From: Emmonsiellopsis sp. PD_33
Lineage: Eukaryota; Ascomycota; Eurotiomycetes; Onygenales; Ajellomycetaceae
Assembly: GCA_032988165.1 (NCBI GenBank)
Contig: JANTQF010000025.1
Coordinates: forward strand, 124,001-188,000
Direction of reading: 5' to 3'
DNA: 64,000 bases
The first letter of the stretch is position 1, and the number at the start of each line of letters is the position of its first letter. Shown one piece after another: positions 12,280-23,408 of the stretch. The position numbers and the translations under genes are program-made. The notes under the pieces were generated by a model, which did not search any database, had not been told where the DNA came from, and saw only the letters and a program-made list of their open reading frames with translations.

Positions 12280-13929
12280 ATGGCCAAACGCAAGAGAGAT
12301 GTCCCTGCCCAAAAGCCGCGGAAAGCTATCAAAGCCTCTCCGCCCCCCAAACCATCCAAACTCTCCAAGCTGCCCAAGCAGCCCAAGCAGGCCGACCAGC
12401 CCATACAGCCCATACAGCCCATACAGCCCAAGCAGCACAAAGAGCCCAAGCAGCCTAAACAGCCCCCCCAAGATCAAGTCACCATCCAGATCATCTCCGG
12501 CTCCTACGAAGGCATCGTCTACGGCATCACCGCCACCGTCTCCAAGTCCGCCGTCGCCAATTCCTCTCCAGACGCAACCCAATTCACCATCGCCTTTCTC
12601 TACAAGTACGAAGGCTCACCCATCATTCGTACACTCGCCCTCGGCCCCCTGCCAAATCCCGCTGCTGGTGACCGCCCAGTAGTCCTTTTGGCCGGCGGCG
12701 CCAACAATGGACACATCGACATAAGCACTCTCTCTCCCTTCCCGCCCCCATCTGATGAACACCTGCCGCCCGTCCCCGTGCTGGGCGGCATAAAGGTCCG
12801 CGAAAACCCCGGGAACCGCCGCCTAGACCCTCTGAAATACCACAACACCGCCATAACTTCTCTCTATTTCCCTTCCAAATCGAAGCTGATTTCCGCTGCG
12901 GAAAACGATAAGGAGATCTCAATCGTACGGACCAGAGACTGGTCTAGAGTTGGCGAAATCAAAACCTCCACTCGAAATGTCCAGGGCAGACCCAGTGGTG
13001 ACACAGCCCCGCTAGGTGCTGCCCCCTGGGGATTAAATGATTTGGCAGTACATCCCAGCATGAGACTCATGCTCAGCGTGGCCAAAGGCGAAAAATGCAT
13101 GCGTCTATTCAATTTGCTTGCCGGGAAGCAGGAGGGTGCGCTGAACTTTGACAGGAAGCTGCTCGAGGCCGTCAAGGAAGGGAAATGGAGCAGCGGTGAG
13201 GGAAGAAAAATTGGATGGGACTCTGAAGGCGACGAATTTGCAGTCGCTTTTGAACGGGGCGTCGTTGTTTATACTCTAGTAAGTATCTCTACCAGACTGT
13301 TACTGCATCATTTACTAATATCCAAATAGGAGAAGTTGGCTACGATATGCACAATACTCCCCTCACCTCTAACCAAGCTCCACCAGATGAAGTACGTCAA
13401 TGTGGGAACGCCAGATAAGAAGCTAGAACTTCTTGCGTTATCAACAGAGGATGGCAGAATTCTCTTCTACTCTACTCACCCATCCACCTTAATCGAGTCT
13501 GCAGAGGGTCCCGTTCCAACTGGTCAACTCGTAGCCCAACTAGGAGGAAAGAATCACGGACAGCCCATCCGGATAAAAGATTTCGAATTCCTACCCATCA
13601 CCGCACCGGGATGGGACAGTACATTTTTAATAGTCACAGCCGATACGGACGGTGATGTGAAGCTGTGGATGCTGACCGGCAGCGAGTTTCCAGGCCTAGA
13701 GAAGCTGGCCAAAAAAGAGAAATCAGATAACAAGACCAAGAATGGTGCCTCGCCCATAAATGCTGTGCCTCAGGTTGGCAAGCTGCTGGGCACTTATGAG
13801 ACAGACAACCGGATCACATGCATGAGGGCGTTTGTTATGTTGGACCCTGAAGACGAGCTTGATTATAGTGATGATGATGAGGAGGAGGAGGGTGTGGAGG
13901 AGGGTGATTCAGATAGTGACTCGGAGTGA
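12280..13929 (+). CDS. mak11: Ribosome biogenesis WD40 protein Mak11 (PAK1IP1 homologue)
   Basis: Mak11 acts in the nucleus in 60S pre-ribosome assembly. I read two exons, 12280-13278 and 13330-13929, with an in-phase 51-nt intron, giving 532 aa. Residues 1-65 are a Lys/Pro/Gln low-complexity arm with a PIQ tripeptide repeat. The core holds degenerate WD40 repeats: GGANNGHIDISTLSPF, HNTAITSLYFPSKSKLISAA, APWGLNDLAVHPSMRLMLSV with MRLFNLLAGK, and, in exon 2, LLALSTEDGRILFYST and FLIVTADTDGDVKLWML. The C-terminus is strongly acidic (DDDEEEEG with DSDSDSE). The layout and the NLLAGK-type blade match Mak11/PAK1IP1. The downstream gcd11 start lies 480 bp away on the same strand. Confidence 0.85.
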
Positions 13930-14407
13930 GAAATAAGCTATCCCCAGGACATGAGTGTTAGATACCAAAAGCCTTTATTTAAACATCCGAGATATATGGT
14001 CTTCTCGTAATTCTAAACATGAATCATTCCAAAATCAAATATCTCTGTCAATTATTTCCCCCAACGCTGAACTTTGGAATCTGGTTAGGGTTGATGACTC
14101 AACGGCCATTCATCACGTGACCATCTCTGATCTCATTTGGAAAAAATTGAAGACAGCGAAGAACGACGACATCAACCACCACTCAACACCGCAGCAATAT
14201 TGCACCTCTTGGCCTCTATCTTCTGTAGCCTCTCAGAAGTGCCATTGACATACACACCCGTTGTCTCCCAGCTGCCACGCAAGGGCCCTTCACCAGTCCC
14301 CTCCGCTGCGAACTCTACCCCACAGAGAGGTTCTCGCCAAAATCTCTCCTACCACCAACCCCTCACAACCCAACGCTCCCCTGATATCAAGTGCTAGAAC
14401 CGCAATC
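13930..14407. promoter_or_regulatory. Intergenic region: mak11 3' end and gcd11 promoter/leader
   Basis: About 480 bp. The right half is C-rich and pyrimidine-biased, as expected of a highly expressed fungal promoter or leader. Several short ATG-initiated frames (for example at about 14019) could be upstream ORFs, but the transcription start is unknown. Confidence 0.4.
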
Positions 14408-16080
14408 ATGGCTACGCACAGCGACTACTCCGACGACGAGTCCCAGCCGGGCTCCCCCGTCACTGCCCCCGCCGCCGGTGACGACTTCTCCGACCACGAA
14501 CCCCTCGACGCCGACAGCAGCAAATCTCTCAAACCCGCCCTGAAAAAGTCCTCCTCAGAGCCGCGCGAGAAGAAGCCTGAACTTCCTGAGCAACCGAACC
14601 CGCAGACGCTCGACCTCTCGACACTCACACCGTTGACGCCTGAGATCATCGCGCGCCAGGCCACCATTAACATTGGTACCATCGGGCACGTCGCCCACGG
14701 CAAGTCGACGGTCGTCAAAGCCATCTCTGGTGTGCAGACTGTCCGCTTCAAGAACGAGCAGGAGCGTAATATTACCATTAAGCTTGGATATGCGAATGCG
14801 AAGATTTACAAGTGTGATGAGCCCAGCTGTCCACGGCCGGGATGCTATCGAAGCTTCAAGAGTGAGAAGGAGGTTGATCCGCCATGTGAGAGGGAGGGCT
14901 GTACGGGACGTTATCGGTTGCTTAGACATGTTTCGTAAGTCAATTTCTCTACAATAGTTGCATATTCCAGCAAACTGACAAAATCCCCCAGCTTCGTCGA
15001 CTGCCCCGGTCACGACATTCTCATGAGCACTATGCTTTCAGGTGCAGCGGTCATGGACGCCGCCCTCCTGCTAATCGCAGGCAACGAATCCTGCCCCCAA
15101 CCACAAACCTCTGAACATCTCGCAGCCATCGAGATCATGAAACTCAACCACATCATCATCCTGCAAAACAAAGTGGACCTGATGCGCGAGGAAGGCGCAC
15201 TGCAACACTACCAATCAATCCTAAAATTCATCCGCGGTACCGTCGCTGACGGTTCCCCCATCATCCCCATCTCCGCACAGCTGAAATACAACATCGATGC
15301 CGTAAACGAATACCTCGTCTCGCACATCCCCGTGCCCGTGCGCAACTTCCAAGCCGCCCCGCACATGATCATCATCCGCTCCTTCGACGTGAACAAGCCC
15401 GGCGCTGAGATTGAGGAACTCCGTGGTGGCGTTGCTGGTGGCAGTATCCTGACAGGTGTACTGAAGCTAGGCGATGAAATCGAGATCCGCCCCGGTATCG
15501 TGACCAAGGACGAAACGGGCAAGATCCAATGTCGACCCATCTTCTCCCGTGTCGTCTCCCTTCTCGCCGAGCAAAACGATCTAAAATTCGCCGTCCCCGG
15601 CGGCCTGATCGGTGTAGGCACCCGCGTTGACCCAACCCTTTGCAGAGCCGATCGTCTGCTCGGTTTCGTCCTGGGCCACCGCGGCCAGCTGCCTGCCATT
15701 TACAACGAGATCGAGGTAAACTACTTCCTGCTCCGCAGATTGCTAGGTGTCAAGACCGCGGATGGCAAGAACGCCAAGGTCTCCAAACTGGCGAAGAACG
15801 AGGTTCTCATGGTGAATATCGGCTCGACGGCAACAGGCGCCAAGGTTATGGGTGTCAAGGCTGACGCGGCGAAACTGAGCTTGACGAGCCCAGCGTGCAC
15901 GGAGATTGGCGAGAAGATTGCCCTTAGTCGGAGAATCGATAAGCATTGGCGGTTGATTGGGTGGGCGAATATTGTTGCGTAAGTTTTTCCCTTTATATAT
16001 ATACAGGAATTGGTAATGAGTGTGAGTGTTTGCTAATTACACCGTGCAGTGGAAACACCCTCGAACCCATCATCGACTGA
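14408..16080 (+). CDS. gcd11: Translation initiation factor eIF2 subunit gamma (Gcd11)
   Basis: eIF2 gamma is the GTPase subunit that, with alpha and beta, brings Met-tRNAi to the 40S ribosome. I read three exons, 14408-14934, 14992-15978 and 16050-16080, giving 514 aa. The last exon is only 31 nt and supplies the C-terminus GNTLEPIID. GTPase motifs are intact: G1 GHVAHGKST, G3 DCPGH just after intron 1, G4 NKVD, and G5 within ISAQLKYN. The Zn-ribbon-like Cys knuckle between G1 and G3 is present (CDEPSCPRPGCY with CEREGC). Domain II and III blocks (GGVAGGSILTG, GQLPAIYNEIEVNY, MVNIGSTATGAKV) follow. Residues 1-70 are acidic and divergent. An upstream in-frame ATG-less extension is not used. 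Confidence 0.96.
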
Positions 16081-16924
16081 GCCGGCCACCATCGCGTGTC
16101 TATCTCGCGTCATCCCGCCACCACCATCTACGCACATTCAAACATATAGATCTAGTTGGTAGTTGGAGAAGGAAGCAGGACAGGAGAAAAAGAGAAAAAG
16201 GAGCAAATTCCACAGGCCGTAGCCACGGCTTAGCACGTCCTTCTCCATCGTGTGACAGACAACAAAACCGGGTCCGGCGCTGTCGGGAAAAGGGGACATT
16301 CGGATTGATAGGATGATAGTGTTGGAGATTGCTATGTGATGAGCGAATGAGTTATGGTTGGTTGCTTAGTTGGCGGGATGCGCGAAAGAGCTTACTGATG
16401 GATGGATGAATACAGTGACAAGGTGGCATGTAGAGGGAGGCGTTACGTTTTACTTTTCTCTTGCATTATTTATTTTATTTTGTTTTATCTCTAGCAGCAA
16501 AAAGGAAAGGAATTGAAAAGGCAATGTTGAAAATGAATCTACGTAGATTGATGATGTTTTTTCTCGCCTATCAGCTCATATTGATGTGTGGATGTGTATA
16601 TATATTTACCGTCGGTTGGCTTCGACCCAGGAGGGTGAGGATGGTACGAGGGAGACGGGTTTACTTAGTTGAGTGTATTAAACTCCCCTAGACAAAGAAG
16701 AAAAAGGCTAGAAATTCAACAGGAAGGGAGGGACAAGGGACAAGACATTGTTAAGGCGAGATAGGTTTGGGTAAAAATATATTATGCTGCGTTTATATAC
16801 ATCTTCCACCCGCGGCCCCCTTTTTTATATTCTGCTCCGCCAAACACCACGACAAACCAACGAAAAAAAAAAAAAAAGATCAGCATTACATAGTCAATTG
16901 TAAATGTAATCTGTTACCCAACTG
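16081..16924. other. Intergenic region between convergent gcd11 and the NLR gene
   Basis: About 845 bp between stop codons. It becomes AT-rich after 16430 and contains a 15-nt A run near 16864. Open stretches (such as 16461-16691) are not gene-like. Presumably two 3' UTRs and spacer. Confidence 0.4.
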
Positions 16925-19900
16925 CTAAGGTTTCATTCCTCCACTAATACCCCCCGCTTTCCGGAGCATTTCAGCAATATGCGTGTAACCCCTAGACACA
17001 GCAATGTCAAGTGGAGTCTCACCAGATTTGTCCTTGATATTGATATCATCAGGTTTGCAGTTGTCAAGCAGCAGCTTGACAACACCCTCATGGCCGAATA
17101 TAGCTGCAATCCCAAGTGCTGTCCGTCCGGGGCGATTTTGACAAGTAGGGTCAGCCTTTCCAGTATCAAGTAACAGCTTAACAACCTCTGCATGGCCACA
17201 TTTAGCTGCCCAGTGAAGTGATGTCCATCCATCATGATCTTGACAAGCAGGGTCAACCTTTCTAATATCAAGCAACAGCTTGACAACCCCCTCATGGCCA
17301 CATTTAGCTGCCCAGTGAAGTGATGTCCATCCATCATGATCTTGACAAGCAGGATTAACCTCTCCAGTATCAAGCAACAGCTTGATAACCCCCTCATGAC
17401 CATGTCTAGCTGCAAAATGAAGTAGTGTCCTTCCATCATGATCTTGACAAGCAGGGTCAACCTTTCCAGTATCAAGCAAGATCTTCATAATCCCCTCATA
17501 CCCCCCTTTAGCTGCAAAATGAAGTGGTGTCCATCCAATATGATTTTGACAAGCAGGATTAACCTCTCTAATATCAAGCAACAGCTTGACAACCCCCTCA
17601 TGGCCACATATAGCTGCCCAGTGAAGTGGTGTCCATCCATATGAGTTTCTTGCATTGGGATTTACTTTTAAGGTCTCAAGCAATATTTTGACAACATTTA
17701 CATGGCCTCGTCGAGCTGCATGTGAGAGTGGGGAGATTTTGTGGTGATCCAGCATGTCAACTTTTATTCTCTGCTTGAATGGCCAGTAAGTAGAGCTGCT
17801 TTGTGGTCTTGCTGAGACTAAAAGCTTGACAATCTCTTCATGCCCATTAATTGCTGCCCAGCATAGTGCTGAGCGCCCTACCCGATCCCTTTGGTTGACA
17901 TCAATCTTCTTGTCTCGCAGGAGTTGTTCCGCAACACCCGCAAACCCAAAGAATGATGCTCTTAGTAGGGGGCTGAAACTAGCGATGTCAATGTGCCGGG
18001 CTATGAAGCTATCGATGTCCCTGTTGTGCTCATATTTCATAATCTCGCCGAACACCCGACGGATATCGTCTCTCCTGGGGTCGATTAGCTCCACCACCGA
18101 AGGAAACAATGCAGCATCACCCTCAATACATGCTCTTCGGACATGTAGGGACCAATTTTGAGCAGAATAGCGGGAGAAGGGATAAAGGTCCCTGCACTTG
18201 AGTATGTCGGAAACGTTGGAAGGTTTAGAAGCGGAGATCCTAGGGAGCATATACATGAAATAATACGTACAGGCCGTTGCGAGTGTGAGGTCTGAATCGG
18301 TTGGTCGTAGCGAGCCCTTCCACTTCAAGGATGGATGTAGCGCTTCGGCATGTTTGTAGATTAGGAACTCCCGAGCAGATTGATGAAGTAGATATATTTT
18401 GGAGTCCACGATGGTGACAAAAAGCCCACAGATCTCTCTGATGCTATTCCGGAATCGATCTTCGCGTTCCACCTCAATCTCATGGGCTGCAACTAGCTGA
18501 TCGCCTTTTACTACGGCCATTGCTATGGCCATTTCCTCCAACAATAGAGGCCTCGTTGCGGCAACGATAATATGTAGGGCCTTCTTGGCCTCCTCAGGAT
18601 AGCGGCTTTTGCAAAGAATCCCGTCGTAGGCCTCGTTAACGCTTCGGGGAAGTTGTTTGACCAGTGCGCAGATATTTATTAGGGTGATGGACACGATTTC
18701 GTCTAAAGCATGGAGAACGAGATAAACCCATAGGTAGGTTCGGTTTGGGATTGAAGAAAGCTCTTTCAGCACAAGGTCTTGCTCTTCCTGCACAAGTTCA
18801 CGGCGCTTGAAAATACGCTTCACTTCATGCCGGACGACAATGTCAATCTCTGCAGAGATTTGTTGGACTTCGTTCTCATTTTCTCCATGCAAGTGTATGG
18901 TCGGGAAGACGTTTTCGAGAAGTTGGAAGTTCCTTTGAATCGAATAATAAGGCCTGCTGGTAAGAAGGAACTTCAGTCTGCATCGTCCCGCACGGCCGTC
19001 ATATAAGTTGCATAGGCTGTCTGCTAGCTGCTTCTGTCCCTCACCACCGCACTCGTCCAGGGCATCAAGGACACATACGATTTCCCCCGCACCTCCTTGG
19101 CTGATAGCATCAATGAGAATCCTCCAGAGACCGCGAGCGGATTTAAGTAGATACTGGTCATCTTTTTCAAGGACTTCTACAACTTCACGGGACAAGAGCT
19201 CAGGCTTTCGTTCGAAAAGTTGGTGAAGAATACAGCAAAGTGCACTAGGAAGAGACTTTTGATCCTCAAAGTCATCCTTAAAGAAGAAATAGCAAACTGT
19301 CCTCAATTCGGAGGTTAAAAGGAGCTCATCGATCAGGTATCGGGCGAGAACAGACTTTCCACACCCAGGGTCTGCAGACACCCAGAGCAGTGCCGAACCT
19401 TCAGTCTCCAACCATTGTCGAAAACGCGGGTGACCAGTAAACCATTCGCAGGTGCCCTCTACACGCCGTCTGTTTCTGTCCTTGGCTTCTTGATAGTCGC
19501 AGGTTTTGAGTTTTATGAGGATGCCGATTTTCTTCTCTCTTAGCTCCTCGTCCTCTTTTGCGCAAGGGGCAGGGGCCTCCAGGATCGTTAGCATGATACC
19601 ATGCGTTGGGTAATGGAGAGGCTTCTATCAAAGTTACGTGACTACTCACCTCTAATAGAAGGATTTCCTTAGCCAGCCCTGCTGCCGCGGCAGCCGCATA
19701 CCTATGCCATTCATCGTTCTTGTGGGAGTCGCAGTAGTCGGCAATCCCCCTAATTACAATGCATCGGAACTCGTTCATCAAGCCGGCAGCCTCCATTTCG
19801 AAGCAGATTGCCCCACCAGCATCACGGGCGAGCCTGTCTCTCTTCTCCCCATCTTTGATTACCGAATTGCCCGAAGCAATTAGGCCATAGAATATCTTGG

Positions 19901-20594
19901 GTTGATCTGGTTCCTTGCGCTGGAATCGAGTAATGACCGCGTCTTTGTTGTTGCAGTATGCACAAGTGGCCCCCTTCACAACATGTTTATACTCAGCTCG
20001 GAATAGAATGTCACTTTTCGGGTCCAGTGGCCTTTCATATCCCGTCAACCTAGGATACTTGCGCAACATTTCCGACAGAAATTCCGTAATTTTGTTTTGG
20101 TTTGCTTCGTGATTGGTCTCCATGGCGGTCACCATGGTCCCCCACTCACTTGGGGGGGGACACAGAATCCCTTTTCTCTCAAACCCGGTCGTGGTTTGCT
20201 TCCCAAGGTCATATTCAACAACACCACCTGAAATGCCTGTGGGTGCACTGACAACCACATCCCCAAGGCGGATATCATTGTCATTGCTTGGAATTCCTCC
20301 TCCAATTCCAACCAACAACCGCAATCTAATATTGGGAAAGCTTCTAGCGAGATTGATGGCAACGGTCGCCGCGGGCGTTGTGCCCTGAGAGCCCTTTGGT
20401 AAAGACGCCAGGACGGTATTGTGCCGGCTCATCACGCCTAGAATATAGTGGTTCGTATCGCCTTCTTTCCTGGGTAGTCTTTCATGCTCCTCGTCGAGCA
20501 TATATCGCGCAGCGCTGAATTCGATCGCTAGTGGGCATATTAATGCGACGGTGTAAGCCCTATGGGAAAGGATTTTCTTCTCGGTTCTCGACAT
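16925..20594 (-). CDS. NLR-type STAND protein: PNP_UDP, NACHT and ankyrin repeats
   Basis: This is a fungal NLR-like protein of 1,198 aa from two exons, 20594-19650 and 19576-16925. The intron (GTGAGT donor, TGCTAAC branch site, CTGGAG acceptor) is in phase 0. Residues 1-300 are a nucleoside-phosphorylase-like (PNP_UDP_1) effector domain: YTVALICPLAIEFSAA, VGIGGGIPS, LGDVVVSAP and CFEMEAAG with GIADYCDSH. A NACHT NTPase follows, with Walker A DPGCGKS at about 386-392 and Walker B VLDALDEC at about 480. Ankyrin repeats fill about 870-1,190. Family knowledge: such proteins act in non-self recognition and regulated cell death in fungi, but the ligand here is unknown. Several ankyrin units are almost identical at DNA level. 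No key motif is missing, so the gene looks functional. Confidence 0.92.
17035..17700. repeat. 102-bp tandem repeat array encoding near-identical ankyrin units
   Basis: Within the NLR gene the phrase ATCATGATCTTGACAAGCAG recurs at about 17231, 17333 and 17435, a spacing of 102 bp, which is 34 codons. Flanking units (about 17130, 17545 and 17640) are less alike. The encoded units share CQDHDGWTSLHWAAKCGHE. Neighbouring copies at 17200-17410 differ at only a few positions, so the array is recent or kept uniform by gene conversion. Confidence 0.85.
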
Positions 20595-21482
20595 CTTGGA
20601 TACTGCGAGGGTATAACGTCTGGATATTTTGGCACTGTTTTTCGACGGTCGACAAAAGGATGGTCAACACCGATGAGTTCACCCAGCTCAGCAACGCTGA
20701 GGGAGGCGGCGAGGGAGCAAAAGAAATAGCTCCCACTGCTATCTTGTGACTGTCCACGGATCTCCTATGCAATGTGCTAATTAAAGAGAGACACGTCAAC
20801 TGTCCAACCGTCCAATATGGGAGACTTGAGACCTTGCAAGACGGCATACCGTGCTGCACACACGAATGGCTCATCACCCAAAATCCATGCCTAGCAGCCT
20901 CTGGCACTCCATCTATTGGTGGGTGACGAGCCGCTTGCGCACCGGGAGTCCTTTGGAATGAAACAGACGAGGCGGGGGATGCATGAACCGTTGGGACGAC
21001 GAGGCTGAATCCTCGCTGCTGCGCTCTAGGCGTAGTTACCACACCATTTCCACAAAGGGGGAAGGGAGGACCCAGATGCTCCCTATGATTGCAGCCTGGT
21101 CATCATGGAATGGAGAACAAAACAATTTATAAATATTCTATAATACAAAAACTACATACCGAGCGTTGAGGATACCTCAACGAAGAAAATCCCATGTCGT
21201 ACATCGTACGTTCCGTCCAATGGGCGATCTGAGCACAATTTAAGCGCCGCATCGGATCATGGGGCACAATGTAAAAACCAAAACGAGAAGATCCCCGAAG
21301 CGCTCAAGAATTCGACGACAGTCGACCCCCCCGCACCCACAGATCAGTTCCCCATGTCCATTGGACAGGATTTGCAAGTCGGGGGCGGCCACAATACAAC
21401 CCCAAGACAGAACATTAGGGGCCAATTCACACCCTCAGAATAGCACCCCATCAAACCCAACCCTCCCCAAAATCATTCCCAT
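20595..21482. promoter_or_regulatory. Intergenic region: NLR promoter and mrpl34 3' end
   Basis: About 890 bp. The NLR is transcribed leftward from the left edge and mrpl34 ends at the right edge. A minus-strand open stretch (21042-20560) overlaps the NLR start in another frame and has no family resemblance. An AT-rich segment lies at 21115-21160. I see no further gene. Confidence 0.4.
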
Positions 21483-22014
21483 CTACCAACTTAGATACTT
21501 CCTCCCCTTCGCCCGCCGTCTGGCCAAAATCTTTCGCCCGCTCTGCGACTTCAGCCGGGCGAGGTAGCCATGGCGGCGCTTCTGCACGCGGCGGCTGGGC
21601 CTGTATGTATCTCGGGGTCCACCCAGGGCCGCAGAGGCAGAAAATGGGCGCGTAGAAGTTAATGAGGGTGCGGTTGCTGCTATCGTCGTCGTTGGTGTTG
21701 ATTGCGCGGTAATCGTGGTGGTGGTTGTGGGAGTTTGTTGCTGGAGGAGTCGGGGGAGGATGGAGGAGGAGAGCGTTGGGGTGGGAGCGGCGCGGCGCTG
21801 GAGGAGGTGGGAGAAAGTACGGAGTTGGCTTGTAGCGTTTAGAGGGGCGGATTGGCTGTGATTGAGGTTAGATTTGGTCTCTTTTGGAGTGGTTTGGTGG
21901 TTTGATCGAGGGTGAGGGTTGTGGGAGTTTGTGAACGACATACCGTGGGAGGGACTCGAGGAGGAATTTTGCGGGGCGCAGAGCAGTTGCCCTTGAGCAG
22001 TGTAGGCACAGCAT
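21483..22014 (-). CDS. mrpl34: Mitochondrial large-subunit ribosomal protein bL34m
   Basis: This is a component of the mitochondrial 54S subunit. I read two exons, 22014-21944 and 21855-21483, giving 147 aa. The C-terminal ~45 residues are the bL34 signature (TYRPSRRVQKRRHGYLARLK, then SGRKILARRRAKGRKYLSW). Exon 1 (MLCLHCSRATALRPAKFLLE) and the following Arg/Ser/Ala-rich region look like a mitochondrial presequence. The intron has a GTATGT donor and a CACAG acceptor and contains no in-frame stop in the exon 2 frame. An unspliced reading from 22184 is therefore also open (233 aa), but its N-terminus lacks presequence character. I prefer the spliced model. Confidence 0.88.
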
Positions 22015-22478
22015 TGTATTTGCGAGAATTGAGCTCTCAGCTCGCGGTGGTGGAGGGCGGATTGGGGTTGGTTTGGGTGTTGCTGGAGAGAAATGTTGAT
22101 GTTGAAGGTGAGGGTGTTGAGATTCGCGGCTCCAGCCAATGGGAGCGCAGGAAAAACTTTCTCCGGATCGATCGTCTCGTCCACTTCAACGTCAAGTCTG
22201 TCTGAACCCTCAACTTTCTCGCCTGGGACAATTTATATCTGCTCGAAATACTTCTCATTCACTTCTGGCATGATTCTATCTTTCATTTTCTAATTCTGCA
22301 ATTAATCACACAATTGAACCCACCAAAACCTCACAACTCCCCGGCCACGAATAAAAAAAAATATCTACTACAGCCACACCCTCGAACACTTCTAATAAAC
22401 CAGCAACAAACAATCCAACACCCTACCTACCCCCCCTCCACGCCACCAAAACAAAAAACAAACCAAAACCCCCAAAAA
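22015..22478. promoter_or_regulatory. Divergent promoter between mrpl34 and an unknown gene
   Basis: About 460 bp between the two start codons. The right half is A/C-rich (many CAAAA and CCCCA tracts), typical of a fungal 5' leader. I see no other gene. Confidence 0.4.
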
Positions 22479-23108
22479 ATGGCCTTCCAATCAACCCCCC
22501 ACCCCCTCCCCCCAACAACAATCCACAGCTCAAAAACCATCCCCCAATCCGCCGCCCACGACTTCCTAACCGCCTACCTCGACCGCGCCACCACCGACCC
22601 ATCCCTCCAACCGGACTCAACCCTATCCGGCCACGGGCCCGTCTCCGCAAACACCGGCTCGGCACCAAATCTCATCATCCACAACCTCAAGCGCGTCCAG
22701 GCGGGGTTGGCGGGGGAGGTGTTGGGGAGGGATTTGACATTTGCTGGGGAGGGGGAGGGCGGGGGCGCGTTGGAGTTGCAGGCGCGGAATATGGGGGATG
22801 GAGAGGATTGGGGGGGTGAGGGGGTGGGGAAGGGGAAGGGGAAGAAAGGGGGCTTTGCTGGGAGCGCGGGGGCGGATGATGGGTGGACGGATTTGAGGAG
22901 TTATGAGGTGCAGCAGGATGTGGTGGATGCGGGGGAAGGGGATGGGGAGGGTGAGGGAGAGGGGTTTGAGGGGCAAGGGATGCGGATGGATGTTGATGGG
23001 CAGCAGGGAGAGGGGGAGGGGGAGGGGAGGAAAATTAGTAAGGAGGAGAGGAAGGCGGCGAAGAAAGAGAGGAGAAAGGCGGAGCAGAGGGCTAGGAATA
23101 TGGGGTGA
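22479..23108 (+). CDS. Uncharacterised 209-aa protein with a basic C-terminal tail
   Basis: This is a single-exon ORF. I chose the ATG at 22479, in a good context (CAAAAAATGG), rather than the in-frame continuation upstream to 22314. Residues 1-85 look conserved and folded: IPQSAAHDFLTAYLDRATTD, GHGPVSANTGSAPNLIIHNL and KRVQAGLAGEVLGRDL. The middle is Gly/Glu-rich and low complexity. The end is a Lys/Arg-rich helix (ISKEERKAAKKERRKAEQRA), which resembles nucleolar proteins and could act in nuclear localisation or RNA binding. I cannot name the family. The strong G/C strand asymmetry makes the opposite strand open too, but only the plus frame gives balanced protein composition. Confidence 0.7.
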   Translation: MAFQSTPHPLPPTTIHSSKTIPQSAAHDFLTAYLDRATTDPSLQPDSTLSGHGPVSANTGSAPNLIIHNLKRVQAGLAGEVLGRDLTFAGEGEGGGALELQARNMGDGEDWGGEGVGKGKGKKGGFAGSAGADDGWTDLRSYEVQQDVVDAGEGDGEGEGEGFEGQGMRMDVDGQQGEGEGEGRKISKEERKAAKKERRKAEQRARNMG

Positions 23109-23308
23109 AATGGGCTCTTTTCTGCCGTCTTTTTTTACGATTGCCAATTTGGAAGGGGGAGAGGGGGTCCGGTTTGCAAAATGCATACTGCAGAGGGATC
23201 TTTGGTAAGTTCTTTTTTATTTCCTGAACCTCTAACTGAAACAATACCCTACCCTGCACATACATACATGTATCTGCTGCGTTTCCCAAATGATTTTTAA
23301 TTTTCCCC

Positions 23309-23350
23309 AGTTAATTTCCCCCAGTTAATTTCCCCCAGTTAATTTCCCCC
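23309..23350. repeat. Perfect 14-bp tandem repeat, three copies
   Basis: The unit AGTTAATTTCCCCC occurs three times head to tail in the short spacer between two convergent genes. It probably lies in a 3' UTR. Confidence 0.9.
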
Positions 23351-23408
23351 ATATTCCAAACTAATCCGCGTCTCTTAACAGAAAAACATCCCGCCCACGA
23401 AACTCAAC

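Noticed and set aside
20560..21042. 160-codon minus-strand ORF overlapping the NLR start
   Set aside because: Different frame from the clear PNP-domain N-terminus, no family resemblance.
22623..23186. 187-codon minus-strand ORF opposite the unknown 209-aa gene
   Set aside because: Pro/Leu-rich shadow caused by strand-asymmetric G-rich coding sequence.
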